64,000 bases of DNA from Faecalicatena contorta (GCF_003149105.1 NZ_QGDS01000003.1:94179-158178); one strand, 5' to 3'. Counted from the stretch's first letter, positions 27,220 to 37,174 are shown. Program-made: numbers and translations. The notes: generated by a model not told the origin, from the sequence alone.

Positions 27220-28227
27220 TTATTGAGTTGCTAATCTACGGGCTTTTGCATCCATTCTCTCCCGGGTAACATCAAGCAGCACTGCCAGGATGATTACCAG
27301 GCCTATCACAATGTTCTGTACTGCTGTAGATACACTCAGAAGCTGCAGGCCATTACGGATTACGGTGATAATCAGCGCACCAATCAAGGTCCCGCTCATG
27401 GTTCCTTTACCGCCCATAAAGGAAGCTCCTCCAATAATGCAGGCTGCAATGGCATCCGTATCATAGGGCTGAATCGCATTTGCTCCGTTGGCAATACCGC
27501 CCCGTCCGATTAAAACGATGGCCGCCAGAGCTGACATAAGACCGGATAACATATAACAAAAGGTCAGGACATTGGCCGATTGAATTCCTGAAAGCCGGGC
27601 CGCTTCCGGATTTCCGCCGACACAGTAAATAGAACGTCCCAAAGTTGTTCTGGATAAGAATACATCCATAAGTACAAAGATTACGATTACTAAAATAAAG
27701 CTAATAGGAAATCCCCCCAATACCGGAATCCCGGCTGGCAGGACTGCAGAACCCAGCCAAGTCACCTGAGTAGGAAATCCTGAAACAATCTGGGAATTTA
27801 CCACTAACAGGGCGAGTCCCCACAGCACATTTTTCATACCCAGTGTCGAAACAAAGGGATGAGGCAAATGCAGTCTCGTTAACAGCGTTCCGTTGACAAA
27901 TCCCACTAGTACCCCCGAAAGGATTCCTACCAAAATCATAATAAAAGGATTGGTAACTCCCTTTTGCAGCAGCATTCCCATCATACAGGTACAGAAGATG
28001 GCATTAGCTCCTACTGACAAATCAATCCCGGCAGTAATCAGACATACCAGCATCCCGGTAGAAATCAAAGCATTTACCGAAGTTTGCTTAAAAATATTCA
28101 TGATATTTGACTGGGTTAAAAAGTTGTTTGAGGCAAATGACAGGATGATACATAGTACCAACAGCGCTCCTAAGGTCCCCAACCGGTCTGCAAATTTACT
28201 TTTTGACTTTAATTTTACTTTATTCAT
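27220..28227 (-). CDS. ABC sugar (inositol-type) permease, RbsC family
   Basis: A 335-residue permease with 8-10 membrane helices (first at about residues 17-37). NALISTGMLVCLITAGIDLSVGANA-type region (ITAGIDLSVGA) and the cytoplasmic loop GRSIYCVGGNPEAARLSGI are signatures of the ribose/inositol permease family. It works with the ATPase (8-base overlap) and the lipoprotein at 29858. Inositol is inferred from iolG/iolE on the same transcript. Confidence 0.9.
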   Translation of the reverse strand: MNKVKLKSKSKFADRLGTLGALLVLCIILSFASNNFLTQSNIMNIFKQTSVNALISTGMLVCLITAGIDLSVGANAIFCTCMMGMLLQKGVTNPFIMILVGILSGVLVGFVNGTLLTRLHLPHPFVSTLGMKNVLWGLALLVVNSQIVSGFPTQVTWLGSAVLPAGIPVLGGFPISFILVIVIFVLMDVFLSRTTLGRSIYCVGGNPEAARLSGIQSANVLTFCYMLSGLMSALAAIVLIGRGGIANGANAIQPYDTDAIAACIIGGASFMGGKGTMSGTLIGALIITVIRNGLQLLSVSTAVQNIVIGLVIILAVLLDVTRERMDAKARRLATQ

Positions 28228-29725
28228 CGATTTTTCCTCCCCAAGCAGCTTTCATAATATCCTCCTGATTGAATGTTTCACTTTCCTGAGTAATTGTGGC
28301 CATGATGCGTCCTCCCCGCATGACGATAACACGATCGGACATGCCTAGTATTTCCGGCATTTCTGAGGAAATCATAATTACACATTTTCCGGATTTTACC
28401 AGATTATTCATTACATTGTAGACTTCCACCTTGGCGCCGACGTCAATCCCCCTGGTTGGTTCATCAAAAATATAGATATCGGCATCACAGTTTATCCATT
28501 TTCCGATAACCACCTTCTGCTGATTTCCGCCGGATAACTGACCCACGATTTCCTGCTGGGAAGGAGTCTTAATCCGCAGCGACTTAAGATTTTCAGCTCC
28601 CACTTCTTCCACTTTTTTATCATTGATAAAAAGACCTTTACAATAGCCTTTTAAATTTGCCAAAATCAAATTGGTTTGAACAGTATTTCCCAGAATCAAC
28701 CCCTGTCCTTTACGGTCTTCCGTTAAAAAGGCTATACCATTTCTGATTGCCTGACGGGGATTCTTAATTTTCACTTCTTTTCCTTTAATATAAATCTTTC
28801 CCCCATCAATGGGGTCTGCTCCAAAAATGGCCCGCATTAATTCAGTGCGCCCGGCTCCAACTAACCCGGCGAAGCCCAGAATCTGACCATTATAAGCTTC
28901 AAAACTGACATCGTGAAAGACACCGCCTTCTTCCAGGTGCTCCACTTTCAAGGCGCATTCTCCCCGCGTAGTCGGGTCTTTTACAAATAACTGCTCCATG
29001 GAACGCCCTACCATACCGGTAATCAGATCATCGTTATTGGTTTCACTGATTTCCTTGGTCCAGATATGCTCACCGTCCCGCATTACCGTTACCCTGTCAC
29101 AGAGTTCAAATAATTCTTCCAGCTTGTGAGAAACAAATAAAATGGCGATATCCTGACTTTTCAATTTACGGCAAATTGTCATCAGCAGATCGACTTCCTT
29201 TTCGCCCAGAGAAGATGTCGGTTCGTCCATGATAATCATCTTGGCATCAATTAAAATCGCTTTGGCAATCTCAATCATCTGCTGAACACCCATCCCGAAA
29301 CTGCCGGCTGCCTTTGAGGGGTCAACATCGACCCCTAAAGACGCCATTACTTCTTTGGCTTTTTTGTTCATTGTTCCATAATCCAGCAAACCGGACTTTT
29401 TTTTGATCCATTTATTCATAAAGATATTATCGGTAATGCTTAACAGCTTCTCAATATTAAGCTCCTGATACACACAAGCCACTCCGGCCGCTGCGGAATC
29501 GTTGGGACTGCGAAACTTTTCTTCCTTTCCGCTGATAAAAATTTGTCCTTCTTCCGCCTGATGCACCCCGGTTAAGACCTTAATCAGAGTAGATTTTCCC
29601 GCTCCATTTTCTCCGATTAACCCGTGGATTTCCCCCGGCTTAATCTGGATTCCCATATCTTTAAGGGCTACTACTCCCGGAAAGCGCTTAGTGACATTTT
29701 TTAGTTCTACTACATAATTACTCAT
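28220..29725 (-). CDS. ABC sugar transporter ATP-binding protein, RbsA family
   Basis: Two fused nucleotide-binding domains. The first has Walker A GENGAGKSTLIKVL and Walker B KMIIMDEPTSSLG. The second has the degenerate P-loop GLVGAGRTELMRAIFG typical of this family and the signature QLSGGNQQKVVIGKWI with DIYIFDEPTRGID. ATG 29725 has AGGAGG 7 bases upstream; the longer open frame includes that site. A triple 40-bp repeat separates it from the binding-protein gene upstream. Confidence 0.93.
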   Translation of the reverse strand: MSNYVVELKNVTKRFPGVVALKDMGIQIKPGEIHGLIGENGAGKSTLIKVLTGVHQAEEGQIFISGKEEKFRSPNDSAAAGVACVYQELNIEKLLSITDNIFMNKWIKKKSGLLDYGTMNKKAKEVMASLGVDVDPSKAAGSFGMGVQQMIEIAKAILIDAKMIIMDEPTSSLGEKEVDLLMTICRKLKSQDIAILFVSHKLEELFELCDRVTVMRDGEHIWTKEISETNNDDLITGMVGRSMEQLFVKDPTTRGECALKVEHLEEGGVFHDVSFEAYNGQILGFAGLVGAGRTELMRAIFGADPIDGGKIYIKGKEVKIKNPRQAIRNGIAFLTEDRKGQGLILGNTVQTNLILANLKGYCKGLFINDKKVEEVGAENLKSLRIKTPSQQEIVGQLSGGNQQKVVIGKWINCDADIYIFDEPTRGIDVGAKVEVYNVMNNLVKSGKCVIMISSEMPEILGMSDRVIVMRGGRIMATITQESETFNQEDIMKAAWGGKIDE

Positions 29726-29744
29726 TCTTTTCCTCCTGCTTATA

Positions 29745-29860
29745 CCACTTGGTGAAACATTGAACACTTGGCAAGGTTTTTACGAGCCTAGTGAGAAAGT
29801 TCACCCTTGTGGTGTGTTCTTCCGAACCTAGTGGTAAAGCACATCCTGTTGGTTTCCTTA
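29745..29860 (-). repeat. Three degenerate ~40-bp tandem units between transporter genes
   Basis: Units start at 29745 (CCACTTGGTGAAAC), 29788 (CCTAGTGAGAAAGTTCACCC) and 29827 (CCTAGTGGTAAAGCACATCC). Shared core: CCTAGTG..AAAG..CA.CCTTGTGGT. They fill the whole spacer from the binding-protein stop to the ATPase ribosome site and could form small hairpins in the operon mRNA. Confidence 0.6.
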
Positions 29861-30889
29861 TTGTCCCAGATAAGACTTTAAGTTGTCCAGCTGTTCCTGC
29901 GCATTATCTTTGTTAACGATTATACTTCCGGAATCAATAAACTCATCAACTTTCCCACCATTAATGGCTTCTACACAAGCTTCAACGGCTTTGTATCCCA
30001 TCTCATAAGCATTCTGAGCGATTGACATCGTCTCTTCACCGTCCAAAATCGCTTTGCAGGCAGACTGAATACCGTCAAATCCAACAAAAATGGTGTTTTC
30101 ATAGGCTTTATTTCCTGCAGCAGCTCTGGCAGCGGCGATAGCCATATCATCATTATTACATACAACCATTGCAATCCCTTCCGGGTGATTTTGTATAACA
30201 GCCTCCATGCTGGCATAGGCTTTGTCCGCAACAGCGTCGGCATACTGGATTTCATCTTTAAGGAATTCACCACCGGCTTCTGTTATCCCTTTTTCATAGC
30301 CTGTAAGTCTTGCCGTTGCTGTAGAGTCACCTTCAACTCCGGAAATAGAAATTGCCTTAAGCTCTTTCCATCCAGCTTCTTTTGCCATCTCTACCGCTAC
30401 TTTCCCACCTTCATATGCAGCAGTCTCATTACCAGTTCCAACAAACGAAAGGACTTCCGGTGCATCAATATCAGTGTCAACGGCAATAATCGGCTTTTGC
30501 TCACCTGCAATTTGTTTTACCACCATATCAGCTTGCAGCGGTGCAATAACATAACCGTCATATTGACCTGATGCCAGATTGGTTTCAATAATATTTAACT
30601 GTTCATCATAAGCAGTCTCCGAAGAGGCTCCCTGAATATTTACCTTAACATCCGGATGATCTTTTCCATAGGCTTCACATCCAGCCACCACATAGCCCCA
30701 GTATTCGGAGGCAGTAGTCTTTAATATAACGTTAACGGCTAAATCCCCGTCACTTTGGGTCTGTTCATTATTCCCGTCAGTACTGCTTCCGCCGTCACCG
30801 GCATCGCTCTTTTTATCACCGCCACCGCATGCTGCTAACGCCGAACTCATCACCATTACCATTAAAACTGCTAAAATTCTTTTTTTCAT
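29858..30889 (-). CDS. Sugar (inositol-type) ABC substrate-binding lipoprotein
   Basis: 343 residues. Signal peptide with lipobox LAACGGG (Cys about residue 21), a Gly/Asp/Ser linker, then a ribose-type periplasmic-binding fold (about 50-340): TTASEYWGYVVAGCEAYG, YVIAPLQADMV, AVDTDIDAPEVLSFVG, VVCNNDDMAIAAARA and FVGFDGIQ. It captures the sugar and delivers it to the permease/ATPase pair downstream. AAAGGGAG lies before the ATG. The ligand is inferred from the iol genes. Confidence 0.92.
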   Translation of the reverse strand: MKKRILAVLMVMVMSSALAACGGGDKKSDAGDGGSSTDGNNEQTQSDGDLAVNVILKTTASEYWGYVVAGCEAYGKDHPDVKVNIQGASSETAYDEQLNIIETNLASGQYDGYVIAPLQADMVVKQIAGEQKPIIAVDTDIDAPEVLSFVGTGNETAAYEGGKVAVEMAKEAGWKELKAISISGVEGDSTATARLTGYEKGITEAGGEFLKDEIQYADAVADKAYASMEAVIQNHPEGIAMVVCNNDDMAIAAARAAAGNKAYENTIFVGFDGIQSACKAILDGEETMSIAQNAYEMGYKAVEACVEAINGGKVDEFIDSGSIIVNKDNAQEQLDNLKSYLGQ

Positions 30890-30901
30890 ATTCTTCTCCC
30901 T

Positions 30902-31927
30902 TTAAACTTCTCTAAATGACAGTTTCTTTCCTGTTTCAAATGACTCCTTGCACCGGTAAGCGGTTTCCGAGGCCAATGTACCATCAAAAACGGTAACACC
31001 CGGTTTGCGGCCTTCTCTAATACAACTAACAAACTCTTCCATTTCAGCGATATAAGCATCATGCCAGCGGTACATAAAATCAGGATGGCATTCCCGGCAT
31101 ACGCCGTTTTCACTTAACACCTCCAGCATACTATCCGTTCCCACTGAGCCAATCCTAAGAGTGCCTTTGGTCCCAATAATTTCTGTCTCCACATTGCAGC
31201 CATGGGCAGCTGCCCGTCCGGCAAATAAGAAAGCCATAGTTTCATCTTCGTATTGAATCAGACAGCTTACGTTATCTCCATCGTTCCATTCCCGGTACTG
31301 GGGATAAGCAAAACAACCGCCAACCGCCCATAATTCCTTAGGTTTTTGACCACCTGTGAACCAGTTGCATAAATCAATGTCGTGAACGCACATATCCAAA
31401 AACTGTCCTCCACTATGGGGAGCAAATTTAAGGGTGCTTTCGATAGTTGCTATGGGATCCTGAGTATAAGCCCGTATCAAAATGATTCTGCCAATGTCAC
31501 CCCGTTCAATCTTTTCCTTAGCTTTGCGGTAGGAATAATCATAACGCCGCATAAAGCCCAGCATAAATACCTGCTCCGGATAGTCTGCCACAATCCGCTC
31601 TGCCTCCCTGCACTTATCTACTGTTGTATCAAGGGGTTTTTCACAGAAAACATGCTTCCCGTTCTTAAGCGCGATTTGGATGTGCTCCGTGTGCATAGCT
31701 GAGGGTGAAACAATACAGATAGCATCAAGTTCAGGGTTTTTACACATCTGTTCGTAATCCTCATAGGTTTGTTCAACTCCCAACTGCCCGGCTACGTCTC
31801 TTAGCTTCTCTTTGTCTACATCGCACAACGCTTTAAGCTCGGCACCTGGAACTCTGGTGGCAATATTCACAGCATGCTCATAGCCCAACCGCCCCAGACC
31901 AATTGAACCAATTCGAATCTTTTTCAT
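30902..31927 (-). CDS. Second Gfo/Idh/MocA inositol-type dehydrogenase
   Basis: A 341-residue NAD(P)-dependent oxidoreductase: IRIGSIGLGRLGYEHAVNIA (Rossmann), HVFCEKPLDTT (Lys), MLGFMRRYDYSYRKAKE and MCVHDIDLCNWFTGG (catalytic Asp/His). It is clearly paralogous to iolG (GFMRRYD and CEKPL are shared) but differs in the pocket, so it may act on scyllo-inositol, D-chiro-inositol or another isomer. First gene of the operon, 12 bp before the binding-protein gene. GGAGG lies before the ATG. Confidence 0.88.
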   Translation of the reverse strand: MKKIRIGSIGLGRLGYEHAVNIATRVPGAELKALCDVDKEKLRDVAGQLGVEQTYEDYEQMCKNPELDAICIVSPSAMHTEHIQIALKNGKHVFCEKPLDTTVDKCREAERIVADYPEQVFMLGFMRRYDYSYRKAKEKIERGDIGRIILIRAYTQDPIATIESTLKFAPHSGGQFLDMCVHDIDLCNWFTGGQKPKELWAVGGCFAYPQYREWNDGDNVSCLIQYEDETMAFLFAGRAAAHGCNVETEIIGTKGTLRIGSVGTDSMLEVLSENGVCRECHPDFMYRWHDAYIAEMEEFVSCIREGRKPGVTVFDGTLASETAYRCKESFETGKKLSFREV

Positions 31928-31967
31928 TCCGTTCCTCCTTTTCCTTATGTTGTTTTCAATATAACAA

Positions 31968-31977
31968 GATAATTATC
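31968..31977. promoter_or_regulatory. Small AT palindrome in the iol promoter region
   Basis: GATAATTATC lies about 40 bp before the first dehydrogenase ATG, flanked by AAG/CTT. It is a possible operator for the YesN-type regulator. Confidence 0.3.
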
Positions 31978-32076
31978 CTTTTTATACTCGGATTTTTTTT
32001 GATTTGCAGGTATATTCTTTGGATTATTTCGTGCAAGCCAAAATCCTTGTCTTATTTTTAGGTAATATTTTTAGAC

Positions 32077-32113
32077 AACCATGAGAAACACGCTACACGA
32101 GTTTCTCATGGTT
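32077..32113. terminator. 13-bp inverted repeat between regulator and iol operon
   Basis: AACCATGAGAAAC and GTTTCTCATGGTT (perfect, 11-base loop) lie 100 bp past the response-regulator stop. The T-run is weak, so it may be a terminator or an operator. Confidence 0.45.
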
Positions 32114-32213
32114 CGCGCGCAGTCTCCAAATGTAAGCAAGCTTCCACTTGTCTCGTTTCTTCCACGCAAAAAAAGAACATCTACCTGAGTACATGTCCTC
32201 TTTTAAACTTCCA

Positions 32214-33791
32214 TTAATTTTTCTGGGCATTTTGCCTATAACGTACTGGACTGAGCCCAGTCTGTTTTTTAAAAGTTTTGGAAAAATATTGACAATCATT
32301 AAATCCCGTCTTGACGGCAACTTCTTTAATACTAAGACCGGTCTTTACCAGAAGCTTTTTTGCCTGGCTGATTCGTTGATTCAGTAAAAAGGCTGAAAAG
32401 CCCACACCTATTTCCTGAGAGAAGAGATAGCTTAAATACGAGGCATTTACCCCCGCTGCCTCAGCTGCCTCACTGAGCCCTATATGCTCATGGTAATGGC
32501 GCCGGGCAAACTCGGCCGCCACTCGTATTGCTTCGTTAACCTGTGCCGGAATCACTGCATGGTTATCCTCTGACTCTTCTTCCATCAGTTGGTTTAAGAC
32601 TTCATATACATGCTGCAGCTTCCGGATGGGACGGTAATCATGCTTGTCCCTGCCCAGCAGCTCCTCCAAAGTCTGCAGCCACTGTACTACCAATTTCCCT
32701 GCAGTCCGCTCTTCCTCAAAGACTTTACAAACGTCGAGACATGCACTGATAAAGGTTTCTTTTCCCCCTTTATACATTAGGCTCTCCGCCTGCCTCAAAA
32801 GCTTTCTGGCCTTCTCCGGCAATTCTTTAGAAACCTTTTGTTCGCTGTCATAATAAAGAATCTGCTTTTCTTCGTAAAACCCGGCTTTAAGCGCCTCCCG
32901 AGATTGTTGGTAGGCCTGCCTCAGAGCTTTAGCTCCCAGGCAGACGCTGCTGGCTCCCAGACTAAAGGAGTAGGGCTCATTACGGCAAAAGTGAAAGCAT
33001 GAGGTAGCAGTCTGGATGAGCCGCTGCCTCATAACACTATTTTTACATTCTTCTGATAAGTCTAAAAAGCAGCAAAAGGTTCCCATCCCCAGATAGACAA
33101 TTTCGCCGGAAAAATCGGCCATCCCCTGAGACTTTGTCAAAGCCTCATAAAGCCGGTTGCGAAACTTCTGGAAATACTGTTCCATTTCCAGGTCAAACCA
33201 CTGCTCCTCATGCTCACCTGCACCTTCGATTACTATACTGACTACCGCACAATTATGAAAAGAAAAAGGAATCCCCACATTTTGCCGTAATTCCTCGGTC
33301 TCCTTGTCACCAGCCCCCCCCGACAGTGCTTTATTAAAAAAGAGAAACTCTGAATTGTCATTTAAAAGTACTGACCTCTGATCTCCCGAAGTTTCTATTA
33401 TCTCCTTTTGCTGATGGCAAATCTTCTCCTTAGCCTGAAATAAAACAGGTCTTAAAGTATTATCCTCCAGCATATTTTTAAGAACGTATTCATCGGCACC
33501 TAATTTCATTGCCTCTTTGACATATTCAAAATCATCGTGACAGCTAAGTACGATAATATATGTGTTTTTATCTTTGCGGCGAATCTTGCGAATCAATTCA
33601 ATGCCATCCATCAAAGGCATTGTAATATCCGTTACGATCAGGTCTATCTCTATTTCTTCCAGCACCTTAAGAGCCTCTTCACCGTCTCTTACGTCGGCTG
33701 CAATTTCAAACCCAGCCTCTTCCCAGGCCGGCAAGATTTTCAAATAACTCCGTACCAGATAATCATCGTCAACCAATAATGTCTTTAACAT
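32214..33791 (-). CDS. YesN-type response regulator, AraC output domain
   Basis: 525 residues. A receiver domain (about 1-120) has the phosphoacceptor Asp in IDLIVTDITMPLMDG and Lys in YVLKNML. A long middle region follows, and a C-terminal AraC HTH pair (about 425-525): HIGLSEAAEAAGVNASYLSY, LFSQEIGVGFSAFLLNQRIS and VAVKTGFNDCQYFSKTFKKQ. Phosphorylated by the kinase 9 bp upstream, it should activate the adjacent sugar/inositol operon. Confidence 0.93.
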   Translation of the reverse strand: MLKTLLVDDDYLVRSYLKILPAWEEAGFEIAADVRDGEEALKVLEEIEIDLIVTDITMPLMDGIELIRKIRRKDKNTYIIVLSCHDDFEYVKEAMKLGADEYVLKNMLEDNTLRPVLFQAKEKICHQQKEIIETSGDQRSVLLNDNSEFLFFNKALSGGAGDKETEELRQNVGIPFSFHNCAVVSIVIEGAGEHEEQWFDLEMEQYFQKFRNRLYEALTKSQGMADFSGEIVYLGMGTFCCFLDLSEECKNSVMRQRLIQTATSCFHFCRNEPYSFSLGASSVCLGAKALRQAYQQSREALKAGFYEEKQILYYDSEQKVSKELPEKARKLLRQAESLMYKGGKETFISACLDVCKVFEEERTAGKLVVQWLQTLEELLGRDKHDYRPIRKLQHVYEVLNQLMEEESEDNHAVIPAQVNEAIRVAAEFARRHYHEHIGLSEAAEAAGVNASYLSYLFSQEIGVGFSAFLLNQRISQAKKLLVKTGLSIKEVAVKTGFNDCQYFSKTFKKQTGLSPVRYRQNAQKN

Positions 33792-33800
33792 CCCTTTACA

Positions 33801-35534
33801 TTACTCCTTTTCGTCATAAGTTGCTGGTAAATAAATCATCACCGTCGTCCCCTGGTCACTGCTGACATAGCGTAACCGGGATTTTTCACCGTAGTATAAT
33901 GACAGCCGGTCCCGCACGTTCGGAATTCCCACGGCGGTAAAACCCTTGGTCTTTTTTACCTGACTGTTTAAAAGCGTCCTGATCTGCTCCTCGCTCATCC
34001 CCCGTCCATTATCCTTAATTTCAATTTCAAGCTTTTCCCCCGAAACAACAGCAGAAATCAGAATTAAACTATCCCCTTTTTTGATGTCAATCCCATGTAA
34101 TATGGCGTTTTCTACAATAGGCTGTAAAATCAGCCGGGGAATCAGGCAATTACTTGCAGCAGGCTCAATTTCATAGATGACCTTTATCGCGGTATTGCTC
34201 CTAAATTCCTGTAAGCGTACATAGTTCTGCAAAATGTGTACTTCCTCTGAGACCGTCAGAAACACCCCCTTTTTGCTGATGCTGGCCTGCAGCAGTTCAA
34301 CAAAGTTCTCGATTAAATCCGCCAGTTCCTTCTCCCCCTTAATGAGAGCTGCATACTTGATGGAATTTAAGGTATTATACATAAAATGAGGCGTCACTTG
34401 ATACTGCAGTGCCTCTAGTTCCGCATCCTTTTTTAGCTGCTCTTTCTCGATTAACTGTTTGATCAGGATTTCAATCTGGTTAAGCATCTGGTTAAACTCC
34501 ATCGCCAAATCTCCCATCTCATCCTGGGAAGTAATCTGAGCCCTGGTGGAAAGCTCTCCTTCTGAAACCCGCTTAACGGTTCTCGTCAGATTCTGCACTG
34601 GTTTATAGATCAGCCTAGCCAGATAACTGGCTAAAATCCCGGCAATAATTAAGAAAATCATTAAAATTCCTAAATAATAAAGCCTGAGCTTTGCCAAATC
34701 TCCCAGAACCATCTCCCGATCCACTGAAATATATAATGCACAACCGGAAAATGGAGCACGGCTATAAAAGTAAATCGTCTCCTCATCAATACGAACATCT
34801 TGTAAGCTCGCATCAGAAGCTTTAAATTTTTCCTTCATCACTTTTACGGTTCTCGCCAAAGCCTCTTCCTGGCGGTCATCGCCGGCAGTTATCACTTCGT
34901 TGTTCTGGTCCAGGAGCATCACCTCTTTAATGGTGTCATTCTGCATCTCCGAAACATAGTTATAATAAAGATAGCGTTCCTCAATATTTGCGCAAAGATA
35001 CCCTACGATGCCATTATCGTTAATTGGCTCCGCAAAAGCCAGGTGGGGACGCCGGCCGCTAATCAGGTTATTCAGTAAAAGGGGGCCGGCCTGATCTTTG
35101 GTTTCCTTAATTAGAGCCTCGATACTGCGCCGCTCAATGACCTTTTTAAACTTCGGATATGCCTCAGAGGTTACCAGCACCTGTTCGTCCGGGATAATCA
35201 GATGAAAGGAAGAAATTGCGGTATCCCGCTGATTATAATTTTGTAACAGGCTGACTATCTCTATTAGAGTTTTATCTTTCTTTTCCGCTGTATATTCCTT
35301 GATTTTTGCCTTAATCACCGCATCGCAAGAGGCTTCAACCAGCACCTGATAAACTTCCTGGGTTGTCTGGTCCAAGCTTTCAATAATCTGACGGTTCTGC
35401 TGTTGGTTTGACGAAATATAATTTTCTTCAATTGTCGCTGCGGATTTTACATAAAAAATTCCGGTAATAGCCGTGGCCGTTATGACTGTAATTAATAAAA
35501 TAGAAATCAACACCTTACTGCGTATGCTTCTCAA
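33801..35534 (-). CDS. YesM-type sensor histidine kinase
   Basis: About 577 residues. TM1 lies at about 8-28, an extracellular Cache-like sensor at 30-265, TM2 at about 270-292 and HAMP at about 293-345. The His-box is ALQYQVTPHFMYNTLNSIKY and the ATPase domain has ENAILHGI, DNGRGM and GIPNVRDRLSLYYG. GGAGG precedes a TTG at 35534 by 6 bases; the upstream in-frame ATG (35549) overlaps the site, so TTG is preferred. The gene overlaps the upstream binding-protein gene, implying tight coupling. Confidence 0.9.
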   Translation of the reverse strand: MRSIRSKVLISILLITVITATAITGIFYVKSAATIEENYISSNQQQNRQIIESLDQTTQEVYQVLVEASCDAVIKAKIKEYTAEKKDKTLIEIVSLLQNYNQRDTAISSFHLIIPDEQVLVTSEAYPKFKKVIERRSIEALIKETKDQAGPLLLNNLISGRRPHLAFAEPINDNGIVGYLCANIEERYLYYNYVSEMQNDTIKEVMLLDQNNEVITAGDDRQEEALARTVKVMKEKFKASDASLQDVRIDEETIYFYSRAPFSGCALYISVDREMVLGDLAKLRLYYLGILMIFLIIAGILASYLARLIYKPVQNLTRTVKRVSEGELSTRAQITSQDEMGDLAMEFNQMLNQIEILIKQLIEKEQLKKDAELEALQYQVTPHFMYNTLNSIKYAALIKGEKELADLIENFVELLQASISKKGVFLTVSEEVHILQNYVRLQEFRSNTAIKVIYEIEPAASNCLIPRLILQPIVENAILHGIDIKKGDSLILISAVVSGEKLEIEIKDNGRGMSEEQIRTLLNSQVKKTKGFTAVGIPNVRDRLSLYYGEKSRLRYVSSDQGTTVMIYLPATYDEKE

Positions 35535-36453
35535 GATAATCCTCCACATTTTCGGCCGTTAGAAATTCTGCCTCAATAATTATGTTTTTTTCCTTTTCCC
35601 GTCCGGCTTTAAGTTCTCTTGCATAGTTTATCGTTTCGTAACCTATATCATAGCCGGATTGGGCTACCAGCCCCACAATATGTTTATTTTTTAGAGCATA
35701 GAGAACGTCCTCCTGGACATCAATGGTGACAATGCTAAGCCCCACCGCCTCAAAGCTCTCAATAATTCCTAATGCCGTCACCGCACTGGTTACCACCAGG
35801 CCTTTAACTTCTGGATGTTCACGTCTTAACTGCGCCAACTTCTCCCCAGACATTTTAGCACCGGAATAACCACTTTCGATATAAGTAATCTTCATCTCCG
35901 GCACGGTTTTAATATATTCTTTGACCCCTTCGACCCGCTCTCGATGACACATCTGATTCAGCTCTCCGGAGACAATACCTATTTCGCCCTGATATTCTAA
36001 ACGTTTAGCCAGGTTAGCCGCCATCTGATAACCAGCCAGATGATTGTCAATACCTATATAGGCAATCTCTCCACTTTCAAAGGCCGAATCATAGCTGATT
36101 ACCGGAATCCCCAGTTTCCGGGCTTCTTTTAAATAAGCCGGCTCATTAACAGCATCAATAGGAGAAACAGCCAACACATCAACACGGCGCCTAATCAGAG
36201 CCGATGCCAGCTTCTCCTGAGCCTCCGCACTTTCCTCCGCATCCGGAGCAAAAAATAATATCCTGCAGCCATTTCTTTTAGCAGCCGCCTCCATCCCGGA
36301 ACGCACCGACATCCAGTATTCCGTAGCGTCGCTCTTTGCTACCACCCCAATAATCAACTCCGGGGGAGTTGCTTCTGCCTGCGTACTCTTGCAGCCACAA
36401 AGTACCAGCAGCAATGCCAGGATCAAGATTCCACTTGTAATCCTTCTACTCAT
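35515..36453 (-). CDS. Extracellular sugar-binding lipoprotein partnering the sensor kinase
   Basis: About 312 residues with signal peptide and lipobox VLCGC. A ribose-type binding fold follows: ELIIGVVAKSDATEYWMSVR, AAAKRNGCRILFFAPDAEES, VDVLAVSPIDAVNEPAY, VISYDSAFESGEIAYIGID and GLVAQSGYDIGYETINYARE. It is distinct from the transporter's binding protein. Position and overlap with the kinase suggest it presents sugar to the sensor, a known three-gene arrangement in clostridia. ATG 36453 with GAGGTG upstream. Confidence 0.87.
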   Translation of the reverse strand: MSRRITSGILILALLLVLCGCKSTQAEATPPELIIGVVAKSDATEYWMSVRSGMEAAAKRNGCRILFFAPDAEESAEAQEKLASALIRRRVDVLAVSPIDAVNEPAYLKEARKLGIPVISYDSAFESGEIAYIGIDNHLAGYQMAANLAKRLEYQGEIGIVSGELNQMCHRERVEGVKEYIKTVPEMKITYIESGYSGAKMSGEKLAQLRREHPEVKGLVVTSAVTALGIIESFEAVGLSIVTIDVQEDVLYALKNKHIVGLVAQSGYDIGYETINYARELKAGREKEKNIIIEAEFLTAENVEDYLEKHTQ

Positions 36454-37174
36454 ATTCACCTCATATTCTCTATTGCGTAAAATACGTTCTTTTCCATTAA
36501 CTTATCATTTTTTTTAATCTGGTTCAACACTAATCATAGAGAAGACTAAGTCCGACCAGCAAAACTTCCAGAAGACATCAATCTTTTCTTACTTCTATTA
36601 TTTGCAAAGTTACCTTATTTTGGATCCTAATACCTATTATCACTTATTGTATCTATTTCGTTTTCTTTTTTCTGCCTTTAAGTGCGTGTATTTATTCCTA
36701 TACCTTGTGTTTTATGGTAACATGCACGCTATTTACATGCAATATTTTTTGTCATTTTTCTTGCTTTTGTGTTGTTCATAAAATTTCAAGTCCGTTTTAT
36801 AGCAGTTTCACCACGACTTATGCACGCGCTTTCACGGTGTGTCTTGTGTGCATTTTGCTTTATCTTCTAAAAACATTATTTAGTAAATTCCTCATACTTA
36901 TGACACACTTCGTAGATAAAATATACCATACTCATATCAGGGATGTTTGTGAAGTACGGATGCCATTTTCAAATAGGGAATATACAAATATGTTTGAAAA
37001 CTAGATTTTCAGAAAAAGCTTTTTATCAGTTTTATCCTTTAGTCTTCTGAAACCATTTTTATCACGGGACTTATATGTGAATCCAGAGTCAAAAACTATA
37101 AACATAACCAATAGTATATGTGATGTATATACTATATTAGAACAAAATTAGTTTTAGTAAAAGGAGCCAAAATC
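36454..37174. other. 720-bp AT-rich spacer
   Basis: No convincing gene; open frames here have poor codon pattern and no ribosome sites. It must hold the promoters for the sensory operon (minus) and the collagen-like gene (plus). TTTCAGAA (37011) and TTCTGAAA (37045) form a weak inverted repeat. Confidence 0.5.

Noticed and set aside
36705-37004. Plus-strand open frame of 99 codons in the spacer before the collagen-like gene
   Set aside because: Phe/Cys/Thr-rich with no ribosome site and no recognisable motif; typical of AT-rich non-coding DNA.
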